The notes beneath the pieces were generated by a model. The model ran no database searches. It was not told the origin of the DNA and saw only the letters and a program-made list of their open reading frames with translations. Of a stretch of 64,000 nt of DNA, positions 25,942-34,049 are shown piece after piece. Both the position numbers and the translations under genes were made by a program. The first letter of the stretch is position 1. Each line of letters starts with the position of its first letter. This stretch comes from Saccharopolyspora ipomoeae (GTDB lineage Bacteria > Actinomycetota > Actinomycetes > Mycobacteriales > Pseudonocardiaceae), in NCBI RefSeq assembly GCF_029952525.1, contig NZ_JASAOF010000024.1, positions 32,159 to 96,158 on the forward strand, given 5' to 3'.

Positions 25942-26589
25942 TCAGCGGCGCCAGAAGAAGTGGTGCTCGACGCCGCTCGGCGCGGTGATGCGCTCCAGGT
26001 GGTAGCGGTCGGTCAGCTCCTCGGGGCTGTTCCACAACCGCACGCCGTCGCCGAGCTCGATCGGGACGACGGCGATGTGCATCTCGTCGATCAGGTCGGC
26101 GTCGATGAACTCCCGCAGCGTGCTGATGCCGCCGCCGATGCGCACGTCCTTGCCGTCGGCGGCGGCCTTGGCCTTCTCGACGGCTTCCCGCGGCGTCACG
26201 TCGACGAAGTGGAACGTGGTGTCGGACAGCGTGAAGGAGGGCCGCTCGTGGTGGGTGAGGACGAAGACCGGCGTGTGGAACGGCGGCTCGTCACCCCACC
26301 AGCCCTGCCACTCGTGGTCCTGCCACGGGCCGCGCTGCGGTCCGAACTTGTTGCGCCCCATGATCTCGGCACCGATGTTGCGGGTGAAGTCCCGCGAGAT
26401 GTAGTCCTCGAACCCGCGCGTGCCGCCCTCGTCGGTCCGGTTCGGCCAGCTTGCGGTGGCTCCGACCCAGGACATCAGCGACATCGGGTTCACGGCTTTG
26501 CCGAACGGTTGCTCGAAGCTCTGGTCGTGCCCGGCTCCGATGCCGTCCCGGGAAACGCTCATGCAGTGAACGCGAACGCGCTGGGTCAT
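25942..26589 (-). CDS. Dihydrofolate-reductase-like (RibD C-terminal domain) protein
   Basis: 215 residues. It has the fold shared by DHFR and the RibD reductase domain: MSVSRDGIGAGHDQSFEQPFG at the N-terminus, IMGRNKFGPQRG, VFVLTHHERPS, GGGISTLREFIDADLIDEMHIAVVPI (split around residues 150-180). Such proteins are NADPH-binding reductases of unknown substrate, common in actinobacteria; true folate activity is unlikely. It stops 18 bp from the end of the convergent peptidase gene. Confidence 0.82.
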   Translation of the reverse strand: MTQRVRVHCMSVSRDGIGAGHDQSFEQPFGKAVNPMSLMSWVGATASWPNRTDEGGTRGFEDYISRDFTRNIGAEIMGRNKFGPQRGPWQDHEWQGWWGDEPPFHTPVFVLTHHERPSFTLSDTTFHFVDVTPREAVEKAKAAADGKDVRIGGGISTLREFIDADLIDEMHIAVVPIELGDGVRLWNSPEELTDRYHLERITAPSGVEHHFFWRR

Positions 26590-26753
26590 GGTGTGCCTCG
26601 TCCTCGTGGTCGTCGTGACACCACGAACCTAGGCCGTCGGCGCGTCCAGGTCTTCTCCGATCTTGCGCACTCCAGCGCGCGCTCGGAGGTCGCGCGACAT
26701 CCCGTGCGCGCGGCGAACGGAATCTCGCGCGAACCCCGCTCGAAGGGCCGCGG

Positions 26754-26951
26754 TCAAGCGCCGACGGTCTCCGCGTCGGCGCGCTCGCCCGCCAGCAGCG
26801 CCACCCGGTAGTGGGCCAGCGACTTGTTGAGGCGGTCGCGGGCCAGCTTCGCCTGTTCGTCGTCGACCCCGATCCCGAGGTGCGCGCACACGGCGGCGCC
26901 GGTGGGCTTCGGCCGGGCCTTCACGTCCTGTGTCTCATCCACGGACACCAT
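26754..26951 (-). CDS. Small hypothetical protein
   Basis: 65 residues, not recognised. The sequence (ETQDVKARPKPTG, CAHLGIGVDDEQAKLARDRLNKSLAHYRVALLAGE) is balanced and mostly helical, with no signal peptide. No partner is close: the 164 bp towards the DHFR-like gene are non-coding. It may be a real small gene of the actinobacterial core or a chance reading frame; codon positions look GC3-rich. Confidence 0.45.
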   Translation of the reverse strand: MVSVDETQDVKARPKPTGAAVCAHLGIGVDDEQAKLARDRLNKSLAHYRVALLAGERADAETVGA

Positions 26952-27023
26952 GCTCGCAGCCTCGGCCCGACATCGTTCCCCGAGGCTGCCGTCCAGCCGA
27001 TGAACCCGCCGTGACCAGCGCGT

Positions 27024-27242
27024 TCATGCCTGGACGACCACGCCCATGACCTCTAGGAACCGCAGCGCCAGCGGCTTGGCCGGGACGATCTGGTGGGCTT
27101 CGAAGCGCGCCACGTCGGACTCGGCGATGCCGGCCGACGCCGCGAGCCTCGCGTGGTCCCAGCCCAGCTCCTGGCGCGTGAGGAGCACCAGCCGGACCAG
27201 GTCTTCGGTGTCGTGGGGGTGTTCTCGCTCGGTTCCACTCAC
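27024..27242 (-). CDS. Small helix-turn-helix (XRE-like) protein
   Basis: 72 residues. LVRLVLLTRQELGWDHARLAASAGIAESDVARFE fits an HTH_3 domain: helix 2 at QELGWDHARLAASAG, turn, then recognition helix AESDVARFEAHQ. The C-terminus continues with a fourth helix (PAKPLALRFLEVMG). It is short for a stand-alone repressor but similar small Cro/CI-like proteins exist. Its targets are unknown; the LLM oxidoreductase gene lies 51 bp upstream on the same strand. Confidence 0.55.
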   Translation of the reverse strand: MSGTEREHPHDTEDLVRLVLLTRQELGWDHARLAASAGIAESDVARFEAHQIVPAKPLALRFLEVMGVVVQA

Positions 27243-27293
27243 GCGCCGACCCTAGCGACCCAAGATCACCGGTTCGTCACCCAGACGTCAGGC

Positions 27294-28181
27294 TCACAGA
27301 TCGAGGGCGGGTGCGAGCTCGCGCAGCGCGGGCAGCGGGTCGTCGGCGGGACCGTCCCCGAGGACCTGGATGACCACGTGGTTCGCCCCGGCGTCGAGGT
27401 GCCGCCGCACGTGCGCGGCGATCGACTCGGCGTCGCCGATGGCCACCAGGTGCTCGGCGAGCTCGTCCGAGCCGCCGACGACGAGGTCGGACTCGTCGAA
27501 GCCCTGCCGCAACCACGAGTTCCGGTAGTTCGGCAGCTGCGAGTACATGTGCAGGTGCTGGTGGGCTCGCCGCAGCCCGACCTCGCGGTCGGTGGTGAGC
27601 GCGACGGCCTGCTCGCTGACCACCCACTTGTCCGGTCCGAGCAGCTCGCGCGTGGTCGCGGTCTGCTCCGGGGTGATCAGGTAGGGGTGCGCGCCGTCGG
27701 CGGCGGTGCCCGACAGCTCGATCATCTTCGGGCCGAGCGCGGCCAGCAGCCGGGTCGGCCGCGGCGCACCGGGCTCGACCTTGGCGGAGAGCTCGTCCAT
27801 GCGCTGCAGGTAGTCGCGCATCGTGGCCAGCGGCTTGGTGTAGGTCCCGGCGTTGCCCTCGACCAGGGGAGCGTGGCTGACGCCGAGCCCGAGCACGAAG
27901 CGCCCCGGGTGCAGCGCGCTGAGCGTGCGGCCACCGGCTTCGGCGGCCTTGGCGTCGCGCGCGTGGATGTTGGCGATGCCGGTCCCGACGACGAGCCGCT
28001 CGGTCGCCCCGAGCAGCGCCCCGGCCTGCGTCAACGACTCCTTGCCGAACGCCTCCCCGTAGAACAGCGACCCGTAGCCGAGCCGCTCCAACTCCTTCGC
28101 CCGGACCTGCACGTCCTGGATCGCCCAGGCATCGCTGGTCCACCACACACCGACACGGGACTGGAAATCGATCTGAGCCAT
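27294..28181 (-). CDS. LLM-class F420-dependent oxidoreductase
   Basis: 295 residues of the luciferase-like monooxygenase fold: GVWWTSDAWAIQDVQVRAKELERLGYGSLFYGEAFGKES, the conserved GTGIANIHARDA strand, and LGLGVSHAPLVEG. The best match I can name is the F420 LLM subfamily with an N-terminal GVW motif (TIGR03620 type). Such enzymes use F420 or FMN for hydride transfer; substrate unknown. It is transcribed away from spo0M across a 107-bp shared promoter region. Confidence 0.85.
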   Translation of the reverse strand: MAQIDFQSRVGVWWTSDAWAIQDVQVRAKELERLGYGSLFYGEAFGKESLTQAGALLGATERLVVGTGIANIHARDAKAAEAGGRTLSALHPGRFVLGLGVSHAPLVEGNAGTYTKPLATMRDYLQRMDELSAKVEPGAPRPTRLLAALGPKMIELSGTAADGAHPYLITPEQTATTRELLGPDKWVVSEQAVALTTDREVGLRRAHQHLHMYSQLPNYRNSWLRQGFDESDLVVGGSDELAEHLVAIGDAESIAAHVRRHLDAGANHVVIQVLGDGPADDPLPALRELAPALDL

Positions 28182-28288
28182 GACCCGACGCTATACCCGT
28201 GAACCGCGCTTCGCGGGACGCTGAGAAGCGGCTGAAATCTCGGGCGTTCGGGCTCCGCGCGCGGTGCGCAGGCGCAAGACTGGAGGGC

Positions 28289-29062
28289 ATGTTCAAGAAG
28301 CTTTTGGCCGCGGTCGGCGTGGGCGGCGCCGACGTGGAGACCGAGCTGCACACCCCGGGTGTCCAGCCGGGTGGTCAGGTCCAGGGCGTCGTCCGGCTGC
28401 GCGGTGGCGAGGTCCCGCAGCGGTTGGACGGTGTTTCGGTCGAGTTCGTGACCCGCGTGGAGCGCGAGACCGACGACGGCGAGACGGAGTCCAAGCGCGC
28501 GTTCGGGCAGCAGCGGGTCGGCGAGGGCGTCGAGCTGCAGCCCGGTCAGGTCGTGGAGCTGCCCTTCCAGGCGCTGGCCCCGATGGAAACCCCGATCACC
28601 TTCTACAACGGTCGCCACCTGCCGGGCGGCGAGGTCGCGGTCCGCACCCGCCTGGAGATCAGCGGCGCCGTGGACGCCACCGACACGGACCCGATCGGGG
28701 TGGGCGCCCTCCCGGCCCAGCACGTCCTGCTGGAGGCGGTGGAGCGCCTCGGCTTCCACCTGCACCGAGTCGACTGCGAGGCCGGGCACCTGCGCGGAAC
28801 CCGCCAGACGCTGCCGTTCTACCAGGAGATCGAGTTCCGCGGCTCCCCGAACTACCCGCGCCTGAAGCAGCTGGAGGTCACCTTCATCGCAGGCCACGAC
28901 GGTCTCGACGCGGTCATCGAGGGCGACAAGAAGGCGGGCCTGCTCACCAGCGGCCGGGACCTCACCAACGTCCTCAACATCGACTACGGGGCCATCGACC
29001 AGATCGACTGGGCGGCAGAACTCCACAACCACCTCTCCCGAATGGCAAGCGGCTGGCTCTGA
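28289..29062 (+). CDS. spo0M: Sporulation-control protein Spo0M-like
   Basis: 257 residues from ATG at 28289, directly after TGGAGGG. It has the arrestin-like beta-sandwich of Spo0M: MFKKLLAAVGVGGADVET at the start, LHTPGVQPGGQVQGVV, VELPFQALAPMETPIT and the C-terminal AELHNHLSRMASGWL. In Bacillus Spo0M influences sporulation and cell morphology; in actinobacteria the role is unproven. The gene ends in a convergent gap carrying two A-type palindromes. Confidence 0.88.
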   Translation: MFKKLLAAVGVGGADVETELHTPGVQPGGQVQGVVRLRGGEVPQRLDGVSVEFVTRVERETDDGETESKRAFGQQRVGEGVELQPGQVVELPFQALAPMETPITFYNGRHLPGGEVAVRTRLEISGAVDATDTDPIGVGALPAQHVLLEAVERLGFHLHRVDCEAGHLRGTRQTLPFYQEIEFRGSPNYPRLKQLEVTFIAGHDGLDAVIEGDKKAGLLTSGRDLTNVLNIDYGAIDQIDWAAELHNHLSRMASGWL

Positions 29063-29069
29063 CGAGAGG

Positions 29070-29228
29070 AGTTTCGACTGAAACTTCGCCGTCCGAACCC
29101 AACGGGACCCCGTAGGCGACGTCTGATGGGGACGCGAAGTTTTCATGAAAACTGCGCCCCCACGAGGTGCCAACCCGAGTGAAACCCTTGGTGCCCCCGT
29201 GCAGGGAGGGGACAGTTTTCATGAAAAC
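29070..29228. repeat. Two A-module palindromes plus a related palindrome
   Basis: GTTTTCATGAAAAC occurs at 29139-29152 and 29215-29228. AGTTTCGACTGAAACT at 29070-29085 has the same type of arms with a different centre. The second copy is flanked by GGGGACAG and CTGC, matching the ends of the 64-bp hairpins at 38720 and 54433. B and C modules are absent. The array lies between the convergent spo0M and YunG-like genes. Confidence 0.8.
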
Positions 29229-29287
29229 TGCACAACCACCCGGCGAGCGAGAGCGAGTCAGGATTTGCTGCCGAAGCCTGATCGCGA

Positions 29288-29710
29288 CTAGCCGACAGGT
29301 TGGCCCGACAGGTGTTTCAGGACCCGTTGCCGGAGGAGCTCGTACTCCGCGTCCATGCGGGTCTTGCCCGTCGGGCGGGGGACCGGGGCGCCCTCGCCGA
29401 CGAGTTCGTCGGGTGCGAACTGCTCACGGGTCAGGTCCAGTTCCAGGCCGCTGCCGAAGCGGTTCCACCAGTGGTAGTCGACGTGCTCGCCGTCGCGGTG
29501 GACGGGTCCGCACATCAGCTCCCCGCCGAAGAAGTCGTGGAGCACGAGGGCAGTGGTCCCGCACTGCCCTCGTGCCGGATTGCCGGGATGCCAATCGGGA
29601 ACGTCCTCCGGCGCGCAGGTATCCGCACCCCACGAATCCCGGAGCGCCCGTTCCACGTCGACCAACGACCACAGGATCATGCCCGCAACCATGCCCCGCC
29701 CCACCGACAT
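29288..29710 (-). CDS. YunG-family hypothetical protein
   Basis: Up to 140 residues; ATG at 29680 (MILWSL) or the earlier ATGs at 29692 and 29710 are possible starts. Conserved features are GQCGTTALVLHDFFGGEL, HYDYHWWNR-type (HVDYHWWNRFGSG) and LDLTREQF, which I associate with the YunG family. The Cys and His residues in these motifs resemble a small papain/transglutaminase-like fold, so a catalytic role is possible but unproven. It ends the minus-strand run that begins at the GntR gene. Confidence 0.65.
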   Translation of the reverse strand: MSVGRGMVAGMILWSLVDVERALRDSWGADTCAPEDVPDWHPGNPARGQCGTTALVLHDFFGGELMCGPVHRDGEHVDYHWWNRFGSGLELDLTREQFAPDELVGEGAPVPRPTGKTRMDAEYELLRQRVLKHLSGQPVG

Positions 29711-29720
29711 AGGCCGCTGA

Positions 29721-30101
29721 TCAGCTCTCTTCCAGGTAGACGAGTTCGTTGCCGTCCGGGTCGGTGAAGGCGAACATCGGTGGCTGGCCCTCCCAGCGCA
29801 GGACTTCGGCGTTGTGGACCGTGGCGCCCGCTTCGCGGAGGCGGGCGTGCGCGGCGTCGGCGTCGGCCGTGCCGAGGCGCACGGCCACCGGGATCTCGCT
29901 GTTCGCCGGCAGCAGCAACAGCGCCACGTCCGACCCGGGCGGTGCCACCACCACGAGCCTGGCGCCGGGCCACACCTCGACGTCGGCGCGGCATTCGCAG
30001 CCGAGCACCTCGGTGTAGAACTGCAGCGCCCGGTCCTGGTCGGCCACGGGGATCGAGACGCTCTGGACGTTCGTCGTCATAGCTGCGGTCTGCTCGGTCA
30101 T
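29721..30101 (-). CDS. VOC-family (glyoxalase / bleomycin-resistance fold) protein
   Basis: 126 residues from ATG at 30101 with GAGGAGGG upstream. It has the paired beta-alpha-beta-beta-beta modules of VOC proteins: VSIPVADQDRALQFYTEVLG, LREAGATVH and FAFTDPDGNELVYLEES. The terminal Glu is in the usual metal-binding position, while the first-strand metal residue is replaced by a Ser/Pro context. It could be a lyase or a drug-binding protein; next to an exporter and a GntR regulator, a resistance role is plausible but inferred. Confidence 0.82.
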   Translation of the reverse strand: MTEQTAAMTTNVQSVSIPVADQDRALQFYTEVLGCECRADVEVWPGARLVVVAPPGSDVALLLLPANSEIPVAVRLGTADADAAHARLREAGATVHNAEVLRWEGQPPMFAFTDPDGNELVYLEES

Positions 30102-30154
30102 CGTTCCCTCCTCGTCGGACTTCTCAGGAGTGCAGACCGACCGGGCCCCCGGAA

Positions 30155-31417
30155 CTAATCGCGCACGGGGGACGGCGCCTCCTCCACCGGCAGGTCGCGG
30201 GTGTGGCGGAGCGGTGAGGTGAGCAGCCACGCCGACGACAGCAGGACGCCGATCGCCGCGATCCACAGCGTGGGGCGCATGCCGAGATGAGTCCCGCTGA
30301 TGCCGCCGAGCAGGGCGCCGAACGGGGCGGTGGCGCGGAGCATGAAGCGCATCGTGGCGTTCATCCGGCCCAGCAGGTGGTCGGGGCACAGCATCTGGCG
30401 GAAGCTGACCTCCACGACGTTCAGCGAGATGAGGCAGAACCCGCTGATCACACCGCCGATGGCGTACCACGCGACCTGCACGCCAGGACCGGTCAGCGGC
30501 ACGAGCAGCATCCCGGCGCCGAGCCCGACGATCGCCACCAGCATCAGCCGCGCCTGCCCGATCCGACGCGCGAGGGCGTTCGTGGTCAGCGCCGACGCCA
30601 CCGCCCCGAGCGGGCCGATGCTGGCGAGCAGACCGACTTCTCCGGGCGACAGGCCGATCTCCAGCGACAGGAACGCGATCGCGATCGCGATGCTCATCGA
30701 CTGGAAGAACACGACGCACGCCCCGCTGCACGCGATCGCCCGCAGGATCGGATGCCCGAAGACGAACCGCAGCCCCTCCCGGATCTCGGGCACCAACCGG
30801 GTGCGGCTCCGCTCCCGGGGAGGTTCGGAGGTCTTGATCGAGCGCAGCCATCCCGCCGACCACAGGAAGCTCAGCGCGTTCACGACGATCGCCACCGGCG
30901 CGGTGAGGAACTGCACCAGGAACCCGCCGGCGGCGGGCCCGGTCACCTCGGCGACCGACATGTTCGCCTGCAGCTTCGCGTTTCCCTCCACCAGCTGAGA
31001 CCGGTCGACCAGGCGAGGCAGGTAGGACTGGTGCGCGACGTCGAAGAACACGGTCAGCACCCCGGCCACCGCCACGACCGCGTACAGCTGCCACAACGTG
31101 AGCACCCCGAACCAGGCCGCCACCGGCAGCGACCCCAGCGCGACCGCCCGCCCCACGTCGGCGACCAGCAGCACGGGCCGATTCCGCCACCCGTCGCACC
31201 AAGCCCCGACCGGCAACCCGACGACCAGGAACGCAGCCGTCTCCAGCACGGCCAGCAACGACACCTGGAACGGCGAAGCCCCGAGCTCGCTGATCGCCAG
31301 CAGCGGCAGCACCACGAACCCGACCCGAGACCCGATCTGACTGAGCCCATCAGCAACCCAGAGCCGCCGGAAGTCGGCTCCCAGAGCCGATTTCGAAACG
31401 TCGGACGAGTTCGACAC
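30155..31417 (-). CDS. Major facilitator superfamily exporter
   Basis: 420 residues with about twelve hydrophobic segments. The loop 2-3 motif is VGLPVGAWCDGWRNRPVLL and a second similar motif follows in the C-terminal half (ALARRIGQARLML). It resembles the enterobactin/macrolide exporter-like MFS_3 group (TIGR00900-type). It starts 5 bp after the GntR stop, so the pair forms an operon that the regulator probably controls. Substrate unknown. Confidence 0.85.
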   Translation of the reverse strand: MSNSSDVSKSALGADFRRLWVADGLSQIGSRVGFVVLPLLAISELGASPFQVSLLAVLETAAFLVVGLPVGAWCDGWRNRPVLLVADVGRAVALGSLPVAAWFGVLTLWQLYAVVAVAGVLTVFFDVAHQSYLPRLVDRSQLVEGNAKLQANMSVAEVTGPAAGGFLVQFLTAPVAIVVNALSFLWSAGWLRSIKTSEPPRERSRTRLVPEIREGLRFVFGHPILRAIACSGACVVFFQSMSIAIAIAFLSLEIGLSPGEVGLLASIGPLGAVASALTTNALARRIGQARLMLVAIVGLGAGMLLVPLTGPGVQVAWYAIGGVISGFCLISLNVVEVSFRQMLCPDHLLGRMNATMRFMLRATAPFGALLGGISGTHLGMRPTLWIAAIGVLLSSAWLLTSPLRHTRDLPVEEAPSPVRD

Positions 31418-31422
31418 GGGCG

Positions 31423-31677
31423 CTACTGCTGGGTGACGAAGGTGCCGCGTCCGTGCACCACGGTGATCGTGCCGGACTCGACCAGTGAGCTCAGCGCGCG
31501 CCGAACGGTCCCGCGCGCGACCCCGTAGAGCTCGGAGAGCTCGGCCTCGCTGGGCAGCCGAGATCCCCGCGCCAGCGCACCCGACTCGATGTCGGCGGTG
31601 ACGTCGTCGGCGACCTGCTGCCAGATGGTCTTCGCCGCGCCGTGGTCGATACGGCCGGACCGGTCTTCCCAGGACAT
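31423..31677 (-). CDS. Short GntR-family regulator (winged HTH only)
   Basis: 84 residues consisting of little more than the GntR DNA-binding domain: IWQQVADDVTADIESGAL, LPSEAELSELYGVARGTVRRAL and GRGTFVTQQ. No effector domain follows, unlike FadR or HutC members, so ligand sensing would have to be by the wing domain or a partner. It is first in the operon with the MFS gene. A candidate operator (31721-31746) lies 44 bp upstream. Confidence 0.85.
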   Translation of the reverse strand: MSWEDRSGRIDHGAAKTIWQQVADDVTADIESGALARGSRLPSEAELSELYGVARGTVRRALSSLVESGTITVVHGRGTFVTQQ

Positions 31678-31720
31678 GACACCCAGCCTGGTTACCCCAT
31701 GACCTGTAAGGATGAACCTC

Positions 31721-31746
31721 TACGTCTAGAGATGTCCAGAGACGTA
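31721..31746. promoter_or_regulatory. Candidate operator of the GntR regulator
   Basis: TACGTCT (31721-31727) and AGACGTA (31740-31746) form perfect 7-bp arms separated by 12 bp in the region between the GntR gene and the divergent ORF. Position and symmetry fit autoregulation; binding is inferred. Confidence 0.45.
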
Positions 31747-31770
31747 CATAGTTGTCTATCTTGTGACCAG

Positions 31771-32034
31771 GTGGTTCGAGCGTGGCTGAAGTGGGGAGCG
31801 GACGAGGTGGAGCTGGAGGTCGTGATCGTCGACGACCGGGAGTGGTACGCCTGCCCGGTCGGTGGCCCTCGCTGCGGTCGAAGCCTGGTCGACAGCGGCC
31901 GAATGGGCCTCGACGCCCTCGACTGGCACGTGCGAATCACCCACAACCTCGCCCTACCCATCGATCAGGCCTCCACCCGCCCCAAGCCCACAACCCCGAA
32001 ACCCGCCCCAACGCAGGCGAAAAAGGCGAGCTAG
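31771..32034 (+). CDS. Small hypothetical protein divergent from gntR
   Basis: 87 residues if translation starts at GTG 31771; ATG at 31732 would add 13 residues but lies inside the candidate operator. The sequence contains WLKWGADEVELEVVIVDDREWYACPVGGPRCGRSL and DWHVRITHNLALP, with a CPxxGPRC pair that could bind metal, and a Pro/Thr/Lys-rich tail. Not recognised. No clear ribosome site decides the start. Confidence 0.45.
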   Translation: MVRAWLKWGADEVELEVVIVDDREWYACPVGGPRCGRSLVDSGRMGLDALDWHVRITHNLALPIDQASTRPKPTTPKPAPTQAKKAS

Positions 32035-32836
32035 GGAGGAAACCGCAGCTGCGTGGTGCGGTGCTCGCCGCTGCAGCCCGCAGGCGCCGCGGTCGAGTCG
32101 GAAGTATCGGGCGTCGGCCCAGCGGCACGGCCGGACGCCGAACCCGATGCTGGTGACGATGAACCCGAGCGAGAGTCCGGTGATGATGTTGGCGCCCTTG
32201 GTGCGCAACAGATCACCTTCCCCAGCAGGAACGACACGGTGGGAAACTCACCGTGACTCGTGCGTCATCATCGACGTGCTAATCCCGCGTGGCACCAGGT
32301 TTGTTACTTCCCGTGCTTTGCCTCCGAAATTGGCGTGCTTCGACCACTAATGCGCCGCGACCAGCGAACTCCACGAGTGACTGCGAGGGGTCCGAACCAA
32401 TAGACGGTGAGCAAAGTTATTGGACCGTGATCGGAAAGTTCTCGTACCGATGTGGGAAAATGTGGATTAAGTCATGCTTCGGAACGGGCTCCCTGCGCTC
32501 GCGCGGGTTATGGGTGGAGATTGAAATCCGGAGCAAGTTGTCTTGCGTGATGCGCGTAGCTGGCAACATAACGCCAGGTCAAGAAGGGTCATTTGACCCA
32601 ACCGGGAGATTTTTATCCGGATTTTCGGGTCGTTGAGCAGAAACGTCGTACGCCGCATGGGGATGCTGGATTCGATCGATGGTGCGGCCGTGGGTTTGGC
32701 CGGGACGGCGTAACGGACCGCGTCCCGCGTCGATAGTCGAAGCGAAAGCTGACCGGCGGGGTAATGGAGTGTGGCGTTCCGGAACTCTGCGTGGTCTGCA
32801 TGGGAAGCGCTGCTTCCTGGGATAAAGGAGTACCGA
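32035..32836. other. Gene-poor, AT-richer intergenic region
   Basis: About 800 bp with no convincing gene. From about 32280 the base composition becomes visibly less GC-rich than the flanks, for example around 32340-32480 and 32570-32640. Reading frames of 60-130 codons exist on both strands but lack ribosome sites and have mixed composition. The stretch lies on the 3' side of tRNA-Ser(UGA), a usual place for integration, but I found no duplicated tRNA end. Confidence 0.5.
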
Positions 32837-33088
32837 TTGACCAGCCATGATGACACGGCGTTGACATATCTTTACGGGCGGTTGGATTTCGCGCGAAAGA
32901 TGATGACCGATCCCACGTGCAGCCGTGAAAGTCGTCGGGATTGGGCTATGCGTGCCGAGGAGTTGCGCCAGTGCCTCCGGCGATTGGAACTATGGCGTTC
33001 CGAAAAAGTCGGGGATCGGTACGGGAGCGACGACCTGACGGCAATCGAAATCCTGCCACCGAGGGAATCCCCCGATAACCTGCGCTGA
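32837..33088 (+). CDS. Small hypothetical protein with TTG start
   Basis: 83 residues. The start is decided by AAGGAG at 32825-32830, six bases before TTG at 32837. The protein is helical and charged: ALTYLYGRLDFARKMMTDP, RDWAMRAEELRQCLRRLELW. No signal peptide or membrane segment and no family recognised. Codon use is less GC3-rich than in neighbours, which together with the AT-rich upstream region suggests recent acquisition. Confidence 0.6.
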   Translation: MTSHDDTALTYLYGRLDFARKMMTDPTCSRESRRDWAMRAEELRQCLRRLELWRSEKVGDRYGSDDLTAIEILPPRESPDNLR

Positions 33089-33318
33089 AGCGCACATACC
33101 CACTCGGCAAGCTTGCGAGTGACGGCGTGACGCCACCGAACCCGGCGAACCAGCCCTGTTCGACGTCCAAGGCAGATCTGATCGCCGATCCGCCTCCGAC
33201 GCCATTCGGCGCAATCACTGGCCAAGGGAGTGGCGGGGCAAGTACAGCCACCTCGAACCGGCAGCCGGACCCGGTGGGGGAGATCCCCGCCGGGTCCTGG
33301 TCGTGCTGGTCAGCTGAG

Positions 33319-33403
33319 CGGAAGCGGCGGGATTCGAACCCGCGGTCGGTCTCCCGACGCTCGCTTTCAAGGCGAGTGCATTCGGCCGCTCTGCCACGCT
33401 TCC
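33319..33403 (-). tRNA. tRNA-Ser(UGA)
   Basis: Acceptor GGAAGCG (33397-33403) pairs with CGCTTCC (33320-33326), discriminator G. The anticodon stem CTCGC/GCGAG encloses CTTGAAA with anticodon TGA. The long variable arm GTCGGGAGACCGAC identifies a class II tRNA. CCA is not encoded. Confidence 0.95.
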
Positions 33404-33453
33404 ACGCCGCAGCGTAGCCAACTGCGGATGATCGGCCTACAGCCGGTCCGGGG

Positions 33454-33930
33454 TCAGTCGAGGGCGCGGAGGTGGTCGGTGAGGCGGGTGAAGACGGCGG
33501 CGAGGGTCTTCTGCTCGTCGTCGTCGAGGAGGTCGATGATGTGCTCGCGGACGCCCCTGACGTGGGCGGGGGCGGCTTCGCGGAGCTTGGCCAGACCGTC
33601 CTCGGTGAGGACCGCTAGAACGCCTCGGCCGTCGTCCGGGCACTCCTGGCGGCGGACCAGACCTTCCTTCTCCAACCTGCGGATCTGGTGGGACATGCGG
33701 CTCTTGGAGTGGGCGATGCCGTTGGCGAGCTCGCTCATCCGCAGCTGCATGTCCGGGGCCTCCGACAGCGAGACCATGATCTCGTAGTCGGCGATCGACA
33801 GACCGTGGGTGAGCTGCAGCTCTCTGTTGAGCCGGTGCTCCAGCAGGGCGCTGCCCACGATGTAGGCGCGCCAGGCCGACATCTCCGTCTCGCCCAGCCA
33901 GGGGGTCAGCTGCTCGGTCGCCTCACTCAC
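33454..33930 (-). CDS. MarR-family transcriptional regulator
   Basis: 158 residues. The winged helix is clear: LSIADYEIMVSLSEAPDMQLRMSELANGIAHSKSRMSHQIRRLEKEGLVRRQ (within residues 43-95), with the wing DDGRGVLAVLT. It is divergent from the ABC exporter at 34050, the usual arrangement for a repressor of a drug pump. The intergenic 119 bp must hold both promoters. Confidence 0.9.
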   Translation of the reverse strand: MSEATEQLTPWLGETEMSAWRAYIVGSALLEHRLNRELQLTHGLSIADYEIMVSLSEAPDMQLRMSELANGIAHSKSRMSHQIRRLEKEGLVRRQECPDDGRGVLAVLTEDGLAKLREAAPAHVRGVREHIIDLLDDDEQKTLAAVFTRLTDHLRALD

Positions 33931-34049
33931 CCAGCCAGGTTACCGAGGTCGGAAGCGCTGCGGGCCGGGACGGAAACCTCCCGCCAAAAATGCGCTGTCA
34001 CCGGTCCGCTTCGCGCGACTAGCATCGAGTGCCGAACCAGGGGGGCGAT

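Noticed and set aside
29070..29085. parS-like site (GTTTC...GAAAC arms)
   Set aside because: The centre is GACT instead of ACGT, and the GTTTTCATGAAAAC palindromes also differ from the parS consensus. The window shows no parAB or dnaA genes.
31954..32237. Minus-strand frames with a hydrophobic start (ANIITGLSLGFIVTSIGFG)
   Set aside because: Only one short hydrophobic stretch followed by Arg/Ala-rich low-information sequence; no ribosome site and no coupling. Possibly a remnant but not supportable as a gene.
32289..32636. 115-codon plus-strand frame in the AT-rich region
   Set aside because: No ribosome binding site, unusual Trp/Cys/Ser composition and no recognisable domain.
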